The notes beneath the pieces are model-generated. The model searched no databases and was not told the origin of the DNA. It was given only the letters and a program-made list of their open reading frames with translations. Positions 52,739-61,905 of a stretch of 64,000 bases of DNA are shown one piece after another. The position numbers and the translations under genes are program-made. The stretch's first letter is position 1. Every line of letters starts with the position of its first letter. Source of the stretch: Pseudaminobacter sp047739745 (lineage in GTDB: Bacteria > Pseudomonadota > Alphaproteobacteria > Rhizobiales > Rhizobiaceae); assembly GCF_047739745.1 (NCBI RefSeq), contig NZ_JBLLVA010000019.1:1-64000 (forward strand), written 5' to 3'.

Positions 52739-53473
52739 ATGCAGCATACGGAGACGCCGGAGGGAGCAGATTTGGTTCGCCCGATCGGCACGTCCTCGAT
52801 GCTGAAGATTTTCTACGCCTTCCTTGTACTGGCGTTGCTGTCGGTGGCTCTCAATCTCGGTGGGAAGTGGCTTGGTCGCTCAATGGCTATGGCTGGGCAC
52901 AGCGACGACACCACCTTGCACGAGATCGTCATCGGCAACGATGTGATGGTAGCGCCCGCCAATACGATTCGCTTTGCCCATGCGCGGCGCGACGGTGTTG
53001 CCCCGCGCCTCGACCTTTATCTGCGTTGGCCGGATATGGACGGCTATACGCGCGCTGCTCGCGACGCTTTCGACAATGTGGACGGCACGCGTCGAATCCT
53101 TTTCCTGTCCTTCGAGGAACGGATGATGTCGCGAGACATGAGCGGGCGTTTCGAGCCGATCTACAGTTCGCTGATCGTGCAGCCCGGCCAGCCGGGTCCG
53201 AACGGGGTTACCGTTTATGACTTTACAGCCGGATCGGGTTATCTCAACGAAATACTGGCAGTTGCCGCCCGCCCCGGACAAGAGCCTTTCGTCGCACGGT
53301 GCTTGACCGGACAAAACGCCAGGGAGTCACTGGCGCCCTGCGCACGCGACATCGATGTCGGCGGCAATCTCAGCCTCACCTATCGTTTTCCTGAAGAGCT
53401 GCTGGCCGAATGGCCGGCCTTGGAGTCGGCCATGATTGCCAAGGCCGCCCAGTTCTTGAAAACCGGCGGCTGA
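52739..53473 (+). CDS. membrane-anchored protein of unknown function
   Basis: 244 residues. An N-terminal membrane helix (FYAFLVLALLSVALNLGG) at about 24-41 is followed by a roughly 200-residue exported domain. This is rich in beta-strand patterns (HEIVIGNDVMVAPANTIRF, RILFLSFEERM) and contains two cysteines (RCLTGQ, APCARD). I do not recognise the family; similar proteins are annotated as hypothetical beside gamma-carbonic anhydrase genes. The ATG at 52739 was chosen; the frame opens at 52625, but that overlaps the divergent gene. Confidence 0.75.
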   Translation: MQHTETPEGADLVRPIGTSSMLKIFYAFLVLALLSVALNLGGKWLGRSMAMAGHSDDTTLHEIVIGNDVMVAPANTIRFAHARRDGVAPRLDLYLRWPDMDGYTRAARDAFDNVDGTRRILFLSFEERMMSRDMSGRFEPIYSSLIVQPGQPGPNGVTVYDFTAGSGYLNEILAVAARPGQEPFVARCLTGQNARESLAPCARDIDVGGNLSLTYRFPEELLAEWPALESAMIAKAAQFLKTGG

Positions 53474-53485
53474 AGCTGGCCGGAA

Positions 53486-53689
53486 TTAGTTGAGGTCGAT
53501 GTCCAGAATGGCCATCGAGAAATTGTAGTCACCATCCTCTTCGTCCTTGAAGACGATGCCGAGGAATTCCTCGCCGACATAGACTTCAGCCGAATCTTCC
53601 TTGCGCGGCCGGGCCTTCACCTGCATCTGCGGGTTCTGGAAGGTCCGCTTGAAATAGGCGTCGAGTTTTCTGATTTCTTCGGGTTTCAA
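53486..53689 (-). CDS. DUF3126 family protein (TTG start)
   Basis: 67 residues. The sequence LKPEEIRKLDAYFKRTFQNP, then VYVGEEFLGIVFKDEEDGD and SFSMAILDID-like end are characteristic of DUF3126, a small conserved alphaproteobacterial family of unknown function. No ATG fits: the TTG at 53689 follows GGGAGAAGAAGC, giving good SD spacing and the family-typical length. Acidic, cytoplasmic. It lies about 150 bases downstream of cysE in the same direction, a pairing common in Hyphomicrobiales. Confidence 0.85.
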   Translation of the reverse strand: MKPEEIRKLDAYFKRTFQNPQMQVKARPRKEDSAEVYVGEEFLGIVFKDEEDGDYNFSMAILDIDLN

Positions 53690-53838
53690 GCTTCTTCTCC
53701 CACAAAGGCCACGTTGATTGAGACGCGCTTCTGGCATGGCAGAGGCGACAATGTAAAGGCGAGGCGGGTACAAAGTCGGGCATGCGAACCCCGGTCGCCC
53801 GCTCCGGCATCGAGGTCGGATCGACAGCCGCCAGATCG

Positions 53839-54687
53839 TCAGATATCGAAGCTGACGATTTGGTCGAGCGCGTGTTGCGGCAGGAATTGGTCCATCTGGC
53901 GCGAGGGCTGGTCGCAGCCGGTTTCCCCGACCACGCGGGCTGGCACTCCGGCAACCGTTTTGTTGTGCGGCACCGAGGCCAGCACGACCGACCCGGCCGC
54001 GATCTTCGAGCAATGTCCGACTTCGATATTCCCGAGAATTTTAGCGCCAGCACCGATCAGAACGCCGTGGCGAATCTTGGGATGCCGGTCGCCCCCGGCC
54101 TTGCCGGTACCGCCAAGCGTCACGCCATGGAGAATGGAGACGTCATCCTCGATGACTGCCGTCTCGCCGACCACGAGACCGGTCGCATGATCGATGAAGA
54201 TGCCCCTACCCATCCTGGAGGCCGGGTGGATATCGGTCTGGAACACGGAGGAGGAGCGGCTTTGCAGATAGAGTGCAAAATCACGCCGGTCCTGGTTCCA
54301 GAGCCAGTGCGCGAGCCGATGCGTCTGGATGGCGTGAAAGCCCTTGAAATAAAGCACCGGCATCAGAAAGCGGTCGCAGGCGGGATCGCGGTCATAATAG
54401 GCCTGGATGTCGACGCGCACCGTTGCCGTCCATTCAGGATTTTCGCGAACCATCGTCTTGAAGCTCTGGCGGATGAGGTCCGCGCCAAGATCAGGATGGT
54501 CAAGCCGTTCCGCGAGCCGGTGGATGACGGCATCCTCAAGGCTCTCCTGGTTCAGGATGGTGGAATAGAGAAAAGCCGACAGCAGCGGATCGCCGGATGC
54601 CGCTTCCTTCGCCTCGTCGCGAACCGAACTCCAGATAGGGTCTACTGGCTGAAGCGTTCCCGCGCGCACCGTACTCGTGCTAGTCAT
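53839..54687 (-). CDS. cysE: serine O-acetyltransferase
   Basis: 282 residues; makes O-acetylserine for cysteine synthesis. An N-terminal helical domain (about 20-150, DPIWSSVRDEAKEAASGDPLL) precedes a left-handed beta-helix (about 160-250). Catalytic and substrate segments are DIHPASRMGRGIFIDHATG, GVTLGGTGKAGGDRHPKI and VPHNKTVAGVPAR. The C-terminus ends in DI, which suits insertion into CysK in the cysteine synthase complex. The ATG at 54687 follows GGAG. Feedback inhibition by cysteine is expected from the family. Confidence 0.95.
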   Translation of the reverse strand: MTSTSTVRAGTLQPVDPIWSSVRDEAKEAASGDPLLSAFLYSTILNQESLEDAVIHRLAERLDHPDLGADLIRQSFKTMVRENPEWTATVRVDIQAYYDRDPACDRFLMPVLYFKGFHAIQTHRLAHWLWNQDRRDFALYLQSRSSSVFQTDIHPASRMGRGIFIDHATGLVVGETAVIEDDVSILHGVTLGGTGKAGGDRHPKIRHGVLIGAGAKILGNIEVGHCSKIAAGSVVLASVPHNKTVAGVPARVVGETGCDQPSRQMDQFLPQHALDQIVSFDI

Positions 54688-54953
54688 GGTCTCGTCTCCG
54701 TATCCTGCCAAATTACCGACCCCGCCGCTGGAGCATGATCCCGAGCAAGACCGTAAACGAAAGCCCGGAACGTGAGTTCATTACACGCGGATGACCGATG
54801 CTCCGATGTTGCGGCTTTATAAGCCACACCATAACATGATTGAACCCAATTTTCCTTAGTGCATCGTCAATTGGCGTGTATCTGCTTCTTTTCAAGCCGG
54901 AGCGGAGAAGAATCGCGACAATTGCGACAGGCCGCGGAAGCCGTCGTGCCCCG

Positions 54954-55724
54954 CTAGAGCGGGTTTGCAGCAAAAAAATCGAGAACCCTTTGCTTGAACG
55001 TGCGGTCGCCGACGGAAAGCATATGGTCCCTGCCCTCGATGTCGAAGCTTTCGGCGTTCGGCATGAGGGCGGCAAGCGCGAAAGCTGACCCGGCAATGTC
55101 GTCCGTGGTTCCGACCGCCACCAGCGTCGGCTGGTTGATGCGGCTGATTTCGGCCTCGCTCAAAAGCGCGCGAGAGGTCGAAATGCAGGCGGCAAGTGCC
55201 CGCCGGTCGCTTCTGGTCTGGTCGGCGAAGGCACGAAACGACTTGCCGCGAGGATGGGTGATGCCGGCCGGATCAGGTGCAAGCAGCGCCTCGGCGATCG
55301 GATCCCAGTCGCCGACGCCGTCAACCATGCCGTAGCCAAGCCCGCCAAACACCAGCGTGGCCACCCTTTCAGGTGCTTCGAGCGCGAGAAACGCCGCAAT
55401 TCTCGCACCCATCGAATAGCCCATCACATGGGCTCGCTCGATTCCGAGATGGTCGAGCAAGGCGGCTGCGTCGCCGGCCATGTTCTCTGGCGTGTAGGCA
55501 GCCGGATCGTAGCTCTTGGACGACAGGCCATGACCGCGATTGTCTAGCGCGATCGTGCGGTATCCCGCTTCGGTCAGGGTTTTCACCCAACCCGGCGAAA
55601 CCCAGTTGACGATATGACTGGAAGCAAATCCGTGGATGAGAAGCACCGGTTCGCCTGTGCCCGCCTGCGGCAGGCGGTCCTCGAACGCAAGATCGAAACC
55701 TTCATGCGTAAAAAACTGGGTCAA
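54954..55724 (-). CDS. alpha/beta hydrolase
   Basis: 256 residues with the alpha/beta-hydrolase fold. The oxyanion segment is LLIHGFASS, the nucleophile elbow GYSMGAR carries the catalytic Ser, and Asp and His appear in TTDDIAGSA and GRDHMLSVG. It resembles carboxylesterase/lactonase-type hydrolases; substrate unknown. The stop codon lies in a small hairpin, CCCGCTCTAGCGGG. It ends 266 bases from cysE, with a degenerate palindrome (54730-54804) between. Confidence 0.88.
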   Translation of the reverse strand: MTQFFTHEGFDLAFEDRLPQAGTGEPVLLIHGFASSHIVNWVSPGWVKTLTEAGYRTIALDNRGHGLSSKSYDPAAYTPENMAGDAAALLDHLGIERAHVMGYSMGARIAAFLALEAPERVATLVFGGLGYGMVDGVGDWDPIAEALLAPDPAGITHPRGKSFRAFADQTRSDRRALAACISTSRALLSEAEISRINQPTLVAVGTTDDIAGSAFALAALMPNAESFDIEGRDHMLSVGDRTFKQRVLDFFAANPL

Positions 55725-55744
55725 CCGGCGTGTCCCCTCGGTGG

Positions 55745-56242
55745 CTATTGCGGGCGCGTGCCATCCATCACTGGATGGCGGCTGAGATCACCGGGCGCTA
55801 TTCCGGCTTTTTCAGCCGTCCCCGCGTTGAGCTCGAGCACGTAGCGCACCGGCTCTTGCGGCGCAATCAGTGCTTCCGACAGCGGCTCGCCGCGCTTGAC
55901 CGCCTTGACCCTGCCATCTTCGCCGATGAACAGCAGGTCCAGCGGCAGCGGCGTGTTCTTCATCCAGAAGCCGACGGCCTGTGTCCCCTCGAACACGAAC
56001 AGCATGCCGTGGTCGGCATCCATCTGCTTGCGAAACATAAGGCCCGCCGAGCGCTCGTCCGGATCGTCAGCGATCTCGATGGTGAAGGATTTGGGTCCGG
56101 TGGCGGTCTCGACCACCAAGGGTGCCGGATCGACAGCCAGCACCATCGCCCGGCCATCCGCCCAAGAAGGCGCTGATGCGGTGAGAAGGAAAAAACCCGC
56201 TGCGATGGCGGCGCCGATTGCAGCGAATGTTTGTTGTGACAT
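55745..56242 (-). CDS. DUF192 secreted protein
   Basis: 165 residues. A signal peptide (IGAAIAAGFFLLTASAPSWA) precedes a DUF192 domain; its hallmarks are ERSAGLMFRKQMDADHGMLF and FWMKNTPLPLDLLFI. The family is widespread and often a small periplasmic or extracellular beta-barrel-like domain; function unknown. It ends 20 bases upstream of the alpha/beta hydrolase and starts 27 bases after the cold-shock gene, all leftward, so the three may be one operon. Confidence 0.9.
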   Translation of the reverse strand: MSQQTFAAIGAAIAAGFFLLTASAPSWADGRAMVLAVDPAPLVVETATGPKSFTIEIADDPDERSAGLMFRKQMDADHGMLFVFEGTQAVGFWMKNTPLPLDLLFIGEDGRVKAVKRGEPLSEALIAPQEPVRYVLELNAGTAEKAGIAPGDLSRHPVMDGTRPQ

Positions 56243-56269
56243 CGAGAATACCCGTTCGAACCTGGCGTC

Positions 56270-56863
56270 TCAGTGCGAGACTGGCAAGGTTCCGATATCA
56301 GGGTGAATTTCGGCGGCCATAAGGCCCTTGTCACCGCGCCCGAAGCGCACAAGCACCACCTGGCCCGGCCGCAGTTCGGTCAGCCCATAGCGGCGAAGCG
56401 TCTCCATGTGCACGAAAATGTCTTCTGTCCCCTCGCCGCGCGTCAGAAAACCAAAGCCCTTGGTGCGGTTGAACCATTTCACCAGCGCACGCTCGAGGCC
56501 GCTTTCGGCTACAACCGACACATGCGTCCGCTGTTCGGCGGAATCGGCGGGGTTTACCGCGGTCGAATTGTCCATCGACAGGATATGGAAAGCCTGCAGG
56601 CCGCGCTCGCCCTGCTTGGCAAGGCAAACGACGCGCGAACCCTCCAACGCAGTCTGGAAACCGTCGCGTCGCAGGCAGGTCACATGGAGAAGCACATCCC
56701 CAGAGCCATCGTCCGGGAGGATGAAGCCATAGCCTTTGGCCACGTCGAACCACTTTATGGCTCCCGAAACCTCGACCAGATCGGCAGTCTCGCCGACCTC
56801 GCCGCGGTTCGAGGCTTGGCCTCCAGTCACGCCCCGCCCCTTGAAAGAGGCCCTGTCCCCCAT
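56270..56863 (-). CDS. double cold-shock-domain protein
   Basis: 197 residues with two CspA-type cold-shock domains: CSD1 at about 32-100 (GAIKWFDVAKGYGFILPD, DVLLHVTCL) and CSD2 at about 125-195 (ALVKWFNRTKGFGFLTRG, DIFVHMETL). Both keep the RNP1 (KGYGF/KGFGF) and RNP2-like (VLLHV/IFVHM) aromatic motifs for single-stranded nucleic acid binding. Tandem CSD proteins are common in rhizobia, and act as RNA chaperones or regulators. It is upstream of DUF192. Confidence 0.92.
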   Translation of the reverse strand: MGDRASFKGRGVTGGQASNRGEVGETADLVEVSGAIKWFDVAKGYGFILPDDGSGDVLLHVTCLRRDGFQTALEGSRVVCLAKQGERGLQAFHILSMDNSTAVNPADSAEQRTHVSVVAESGLERALVKWFNRTKGFGFLTRGEGTEDIFVHMETLRRYGLTELRPGQVVLVRFGRGDKGLMAAEIHPDIGTLPVSH

Positions 56864-57128
56864 GCGACTGTACCTTTTTCCCGCGTTTGATTCTCGGATT
56901 TAGAATAACACTCCGCGTTCGCCACAGTGCAAGACCCCCTTTGCCTTTTTCCCCGATTCAACCGGTGGTATGCCTAACCGGGCTTTTCGCGGACGGCAAG
57001 CGGCAGACCGGCTGTTTCCTCTTGGCTCGCCACGCTTTCTCCTACCGCCTTGGGCATGCCGAAACAGGTTCCCACTTTCAGCGCCGATGCCCTATGTTTC
57101 CGGGAATCGAAACGCAAGGAACGGCACG

Positions 57129-57569
57129 ATGCGCTATCTGCACACCATGGTCCGCGTCTCCGACATAGACGCTTCGCTCGACTTCTACTGCGCCAAGCTC
57201 GGGCTGGTCGAAGTGCGGCGCTTCGAGAGCAAGGAAGGCCGTTATACCCTGATTTTTCTGGCGGCTCCCGAAGATGAACATGCCGGCATAACCGAGAGGG
57301 CTCCGCTGATCGAGCTGACGTACAACTGGGACCCTGAAGACTACACCGGCGGGCGCAATTTCGGCCATCTCGCCTACGAAGTGGACGATATCTATGTGAC
57401 TTGCCAGCGGCTGATGGACAATGGCGTGACCATCAATCGCCCGCCGCGCGATGGCCACATGGCATTCATAAGGTCGCCGGACGGGATTTCCATAGAACTG
57501 CTGCAAAAGGGGCCGGCCAAGGAGAAGGCGGAGCCTTGGGCTTCGATGAGCAACACCGGCGTCTGGTAG
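57129..57569 (+). CDS. gloA: lactoylglutathione lyase (glyoxalase I)
   Basis: 146 residues; isomerises the methylglyoxal-glutathione hemithioacetal. The metal ligands are visible: His in MRYLHTMVRV, Glu in LIELTYNW, His in FGHLAYEV and Glu in ISIELLQ. The ATG at 57129 has AAGGA about nine bases upstream; the frame is open to 56970 but not conserved. Glutathione for it comes from gor at 29475. Monocistronic, divergent from the cold-shock gene. Confidence 0.95.
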   Translation: MRYLHTMVRVSDIDASLDFYCAKLGLVEVRRFESKEGRYTLIFLAAPEDEHAGITERAPLIELTYNWDPEDYTGGRNFGHLAYEVDDIYVTCQRLMDNGVTINRPPRDGHMAFIRSPDGISIELLQKGPAKEKAEPWASMSNTGVW

Positions 57570-57672
57570 CGGGTTCCTTAACTTTCAAAGTCGCCGGAAG
57601 CGCAGCAATGTTTGCGCTTGTCCTTCGGCGTGCTAACACCTCGACAAGCCAAATTGCCGGGATGTGTTTGCC

Positions 57673-59205
57673 ATGAAGGACGTGCTGAAGGAACTCGAGC
57701 GTCGCCGCAAAACAGCCCGGGCCGGCGGCGGCACGGCGCGCATAGAAGCGCAACACGCCAAGGGGAAACTCACCGCCCGCGAGCGCATAGAGATATTCCT
57801 TGATGAAGGCTCGTTCGAGGAGTTCGACATGTATGTCGAACACCGCTCGACCGATTTCGGCATGGAAAAGACGAAAATCGCCGGCGACGGGGTCGTAACC
57901 GGCTGGGGCACGGTCAATGGCCGCACGGTTTTCATCTTCGCCAAGGATTTCACCGTTTTCGGGGGCTCGCTGTCGGAAGCCCATGCCGAGAAGGTGGTGA
58001 AGGTCCAGGAAATGGCGTTGCGCAACCGCGCGCCGATCATCGGGCTCTACGATGCCGGTGGCGCTCGCATCCAGGAAGGCGTTGCAGCCCTCGGCGGCTA
58101 TGCCGAGATCTTCCAGCGAAATGTGCTCGCCTCCGGCGTCATCCCGCAAATCTCTGTCATCATGGGTCCATGCGCCGGCGGCGACGTCTATTCGCCGGCC
58201 ATGACCGACTTCATCTTCATGGTGCGCGACACCTCCTACATGTTCGTGACTGGTCCGGATGTGGTCAAGACGGTCACCAACGAGACGGTGACGGCCGAGA
58301 GTCTCGGCGGCGCTTCGATCCACACGACCAAATCCTCCATCGCAGATGGCGCCTATGACAATGATGTCGAAACGCTGCTTCAGATGCGGCGGCTGATCGA
58401 CTTCCTGCCGGCCTCCAACACCGCCGAAATTCCCGAGATCGAATGCTACCAGTCGGTCACCGACCACGATCTTTCGCTCGATCGCCTGGTCCCCGACAAC
58501 GCTAACAAGCCCTATGACATCAAGGAATTGATCCTGAAGACGGTCGACGAAGGCGACTTCTTCGAGCTTCAGCCGAGCTTCGCCAAAAATATCGTCACCG
58601 GCTTCGGCCGCATCGAGGGTCGCACCGTCGGCTTCGTCGCCAACCAGCCTATGGTTCTGGCCGGCGTGCTGGATTCGGACGCTTCGCGCAAGGCGGCGCG
58701 TTTCGTGCGCTTCTGCGATTGCTTCAATATTCCGATCGTAACTTTCGTCGACGTTCCCGGCTTCCTGCCAGGCACGGCGCAGGAATATGGCGGTTTGATC
58801 AAGCACGGCGCGAAGCTCTTGTTCGCCTACGCCGAGGCAACGGTTCCCAAGATCACCGTCATCACCCGTAAAGCCTATGGCGGCGCCTACGACGTGATGG
58901 CTTCGAAGCATCTGCGCGGCGACATGAATTACGCCTGGCCGACGGCACAGATCGCGGTGATGGGTGCCAAGGGCGCAGTCGAGATCATCTATCGAAAGGA
59001 TATCGGCGACGCCGACAAGATCGCCGCGCACACCGCGGCGTATGAGGATCGTTTTTTGTCGCCCTTCGTTGCGGCCGAGCGCGGCTATATAGACGAAGTC
59101 ATCATGCCCCACTCGACCCGCCGGCGAGTGGCGCGGGCGCTGCGTCTGCTACGCAACAAGAACCTCGAAAACCCATGGAAGAAACACGACAACATCCCGC
59201 TGTAA
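57673..59205 (+). CDS. pccB: acyl-CoA carboxylase beta chain (propionyl-CoA carboxylase type)
   Basis: 510 residues, the carboxyltransferase subunit that turns propionyl-CoA into methylmalonyl-CoA. Two crotonase-like halves are present: ARIQEGVAALGGYAEIF and MGPCAGGDVYSPAMTDF in the first, PGFLPGTAQEYGGLI and TRKAYGGAYDVM in the second. The last two glycine-rich loops bind biotin and acyl-CoA. The ATG at 57673 gives the standard length; a GTG at 57664 would add three residues. The biotin-carrying pccA is not in the window. Confidence 0.93.
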   Translation: MKDVLKELERRRKTARAGGGTARIEAQHAKGKLTARERIEIFLDEGSFEEFDMYVEHRSTDFGMEKTKIAGDGVVTGWGTVNGRTVFIFAKDFTVFGGSLSEAHAEKVVKVQEMALRNRAPIIGLYDAGGARIQEGVAALGGYAEIFQRNVLASGVIPQISVIMGPCAGGDVYSPAMTDFIFMVRDTSYMFVTGPDVVKTVTNETVTAESLGGASIHTTKSSIADGAYDNDVETLLQMRRLIDFLPASNTAEIPEIECYQSVTDHDLSLDRLVPDNANKPYDIKELILKTVDEGDFFELQPSFAKNIVTGFGRIEGRTVGFVANQPMVLAGVLDSDASRKAARFVRFCDCFNIPIVTFVDVPGFLPGTAQEYGGLIKHGAKLLFAYAEATVPKITVITRKAYGGAYDVMASKHLRGDMNYAWPTAQIAVMGAKGAVEIIYRKDIGDADKIAAHTAAYEDRFLSPFVAAERGYIDEVIMPHSTRRRVARALRLLRNKNLENPWKKHDNIPL

Positions 59206-59242
59206 CGCTGAAGGGAGCTGTCATCCGATAGTGTCGTCGCGG

Positions 59243-59422
59243 TCAATGCGACGAGCGAACCACCTCATTGAAAGCGTCGAGGTCGACATAGAACCATCTG
59301 GTAATCTCGCAGATCATTTCTTCATGGTCCAAGCCCCACGACCGCAGGATATTCACCGCAGTCAGAATATCCACCGGCTCGGTGAGACGTGGTTTCGAAC
59401 AATCGTCGATTGTGTGTTTCAT
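59243..59422 (-). CDS. 59-residue conserved-looking small protein
   Basis: 59 residues, MKHTIDDCSKPRLTEPVDIL to RWFYVDLDAFNEVVRSSH. The start at 59422 has a strong GGGAGG about four bases upstream. It is acidic (D/E-rich), with a central amphipathic helix (AVNILRSWGLDHEEMICEI) and one or two cysteines, and no signal peptide or membrane segment. The reading frame runs opposite pccB, from a 3' end 37 bases past the pccB stop. I do not know its function; the RBS and composition argue it is translated. Confidence 0.7.
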   Translation of the reverse strand: MKHTIDDCSKPRLTEPVDILTAVNILRSWGLDHEEMICEITRWFYVDLDAFNEVVRSSH

Positions 59423-59697
59423 CGGCCTCCCTTGTCCGATCGCGTGAACACCAACACCAACGAAAATATGCGTATCAATATGGGATCAGTTACTTGCGCG
59501 GGCCTTGTGGCCGGGCTGAACCTTCGATCCATCGACGGGACTGACGCGGATGATCGGCCCGACTCACCAGGGCCACCGTGAATCGTAACACGGCCGGCAC
59601 AGTTCTCGTCAATGTTGGCCGCTTGAGCCCGGGTGTCCGCATCACTTAAACAATATCATCAAGGAAACTCTCAACGGGCACGAAGGTAAGATCCGCC

Positions 59698-60363
59698 ATG
59701 TCGCTCACTTTCCACTATCATCCGCTCGCTTCGTTCTGCTGGAAGGCGCTGATCGCGCTTTACGAAAACGACACGCCGTTTCAGCCGGTGATCGTCGATC
59801 TCGGCAATGAAGCGTCCCGCGCCCAGTTCCTGAAGCTCTGGCCGATCGGCAAGATGCCGGTGTTGCGTGACGATGCGCGCGATCAAACGGTGCCCGAGAC
59901 GACCATAATCATCGAATATCTCGATCGGCATTATTCCGGCCGAACGCGCTTCATTCCGCAGGATACGGATCTTGCCTTGCAGACCCGCCTGCGTGATCGC
60001 TTCTACGACCACTACGTCCATCAGCCGATGCAGAAGATCGTCACCGACAGGATTCGTCCGGCCGGGAGCAACGACGCGCATGGCGTGGAGCAGGCAAAGT
60101 CGATGCTTGCCACCGCCTATCGCATGATCGACGAAACGATGAGCGCAAACCGCTGGGCAATGGGCGAAGCCTTCACGCTTGCCGATTGTGCTGCCGCGCC
60201 GGCGCTCTTTTATGCCAACAAGGTGCTGCCGTTCGAACAGACGCATGCGAATGTCGCAAGATATTTAGGGCGCCTGATGCAACGCCCCTCCTTCGCCCGA
60301 GTTGTGGAAGAGGCACAGCCCTATTTCGGACTGTTCCCCCAGGAAAGACCCGAACGCTCCTGA
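59698..60363 (+). CDS. glutathione S-transferase family protein
   Basis: 221 residues with the GST fold. A thioredoxin-like N-terminal half (about 1-80) shows PLASFCWKALIALYENDTPF and the cis-Pro segment GKMPVLRD, then PETTIIIEYLD (glutathione gamma-Glu contact). A helical C-terminal half includes FTLADCAAAPALFY. Substrate unknown. It is 15 bases ahead of a VOC protein gene, so the two are likely co-transcribed. Confidence 0.9.
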   Translation: MSLTFHYHPLASFCWKALIALYENDTPFQPVIVDLGNEASRAQFLKLWPIGKMPVLRDDARDQTVPETTIIIEYLDRHYSGRTRFIPQDTDLALQTRLRDRFYDHYVHQPMQKIVTDRIRPAGSNDAHGVEQAKSMLATAYRMIDETMSANRWAMGEAFTLADCAAAPALFYANKVLPFEQTHANVARYLGRLMQRPSFARVVEEAQPYFGLFPQERPERS

Positions 60364-60378
60364 CCAAAGGAGACAAAC

Positions 60379-60756
60379 ATGCTTGGACAGAAAAATGCGG
60401 CTGCGAATATCGCGGTCAAGAATCTCGAAACCGCCAGCAAATTCTACGAAGATGTCCTCGGTCTGACAAAGGTCGGCGCTCAAGGCGAGGAACTCGTCGT
60501 CTATCGCAGCGGAAACACGACCATCAATGTCTACCGGTCGCAGTTTGCCGGAACCAACAAGGCAACGGCCGTCACATGGGCCGTTGGCGACGAACTGGAA
60601 AAGATTGTGGCGGCGTTGGAAGCCAAAGGAGTGACTTTCGAACACTATGACATGGAGGGGCTGACGCGACAGGGTCACCTTCACATCGCCGGAGATATGA
60701 AGGTTGCCTGGTTCAAGGATCCGGACGGCAATATCCTGAACCTGATCAACGAATAG
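60379..60756 (+). CDS. VOC-superfamily protein
   Basis: 125 residues of the vicinal-oxygen-chelate fold (glyoxalase/bleomycin-resistance-like): AAANIAVKNLETASKFYEDV at the N-terminus and WFKDPDGNILNLI at the C-terminus. The typical metal-binding His/Glu set is incomplete by eye, so it may bind rather than convert a ligand. It follows the GST gene by 15 bases, which suggests an electrophile- or thiol-related job. Confidence 0.87.
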   Translation: MLGQKNAAANIAVKNLETASKFYEDVLGLTKVGAQGEELVVYRSGNTTINVYRSQFAGTNKATAVTWAVGDELEKIVAALEAKGVTFEHYDMEGLTRQGHLHIAGDMKVAWFKDPDGNILNLINE

Positions 60757-60919
60757 AACGCGCATGCCGCTGGGAAATCAGCCGGAGGCAATATGGTATG
60801 AAATTCCTGAAATCGCCAATATTTGAAATTTCGTTCCTTCGGTAAGCTTGGCGGTTCTGACACGTTCAGCTCCATATCATCCTCCGGCACAAGCCGGACA
60901 AACCTCAGGACCAAACACC

Positions 60920-61693
60920 ATGAAATGGCTGAATTCACTGCTCGTTGCCGCCGCCATACAGTTGTTGGCGCTGGCGCCGGGCTACGCCGGCGCCAATCTC
61001 GAAAACGTCAAATCGGCCGGCGTCTTAAAGATCGGCACCGAGGGCACCTACGCTCCCTTTACCTTTCACGACGCTTCGGGCGCCCTTGTCGGCTTCGACG
61101 TCGAGATCGGCCAGGAAATCGCCAAGCGCCTCGGCGTGAAGGCGGAGTTTCTGGAAGGCCGTTGGGATGGGTTGATCGCCGGCCTCGATGCCAATCGCTA
61201 TGACGCGGTGATCAATCAGGTCGGCATCACCGAGGAGCGGAAGCAGAAATACGATTTCTCCGACCCTTACATTGCCTCCAAGGCGGCGCTGATCGTGCGC
61301 GCCGACAATGAGGAGATCAAGACGTTCGCAGACCTCAAGGGCAAGAAGTCGGCTCAATCGTTGACCAGCAATTTCGCCAAGCTTGCCGAAGCCTCGGGTG
61401 CGGAGCTGGTCGGGACCGACGGCTTCGATCAGTCGATTCAGCTCGTGCTCAACGGTCGGGCCGATGCGACCATCAATGACAGCCTGTCATTCCTCGACTT
61501 CAAGAAGCAGAAGCCCAACGCAGACGTGAAGATCGCCGCCACCGAGGACAAGGCAGACTACTCCGGGGTCATCATCCGCAAGGGAGAACCGGAGCTTCTC
61601 GCAGCGATCAACGATGCGCTGAAGCAAATTCACGCCGATGGAACCTATCAGAAGATTTCGGAAAAATATTTCGGCCAGGACGTCTCGAAATAA
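60920..61693 (+). CDS. amino-acid ABC transporter substrate-binding protein
   Basis: A 257-residue periplasmic binding protein of the polar amino-acid (SBP_bac_3) type. A signal peptide (LLVAAAIQLLALAPGYAGA) is followed by GVLKIGTEGTYAPFTFHD, GFDVEIGQEIAKRLG and EERKQKYDFSDPY, the cluster 3 hallmarks. It probably binds cystine or another polar amino acid; the ligand is not determined. AGGA lies nine bases before the ATG. First gene of a three-gene transporter. Confidence 0.93.
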   Translation: MKWLNSLLVAAAIQLLALAPGYAGANLENVKSAGVLKIGTEGTYAPFTFHDASGALVGFDVEIGQEIAKRLGVKAEFLEGRWDGLIAGLDANRYDAVINQVGITEERKQKYDFSDPYIASKAALIVRADNEEIKTFADLKGKKSAQSLTSNFAKLAEASGAELVGTDGFDQSIQLVLNGRADATINDSLSFLDFKKQKPNADVKIAATEDKADYSGVIIRKGEPELLAAINDALKQIHADGTYQKISEKYFGQDVSK

Positions 61694-61709
61694 CTGTTTC
61701 TTCCAGCGT

Positions 61710-61737
61710 GGCGGATCGGTCCTCGGATCGATTCGCC
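61710..61737 (+). other. stem-loop between binding-protein and permease genes
   Basis: GGCGGATCG (61710-61718) pairs with CGATTCGCC (61729-61737) with one mismatch, 17 bases after the binding-protein stop. Hairpins here commonly protect the abundant binding-protein mRNA. Confidence 0.45.
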
Positions 61738-61905
61738 GTTTATATTGAAGGACACTTCTCTCTATTTCTCCGGGCAACTCGGTCCTGGATTTCGTGACCG
61801 GTAGCACTTTGAATCAACGCATGATCCTTCCAAAAATCGATTCAAGCCTGCAATTGCACCGGAACACTTGTAACCTTGCCCGGCCATCTGACCGGAGGAC
61901 ACGCA

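Noticed and set aside
54730..54804. GGAGCAT/ATGCTCC inverted repeat as a third copy of the palindrome family
   Set aside because: Only the outer seven bases pair, the loop is 61 bases, and the interior does not match copy A.
54713..55096. 127-residue open frame between cysE and the alpha/beta hydrolase
   Set aside because: It overlaps the hydrolase gene in another frame, lacks an RBS and has Arg/Ser-rich noise composition.
57466..59112. 548-residue open frame opposite pccB
   Set aside because: An antisense artefact of third-position GC bias in pccB; no recognisable domain.
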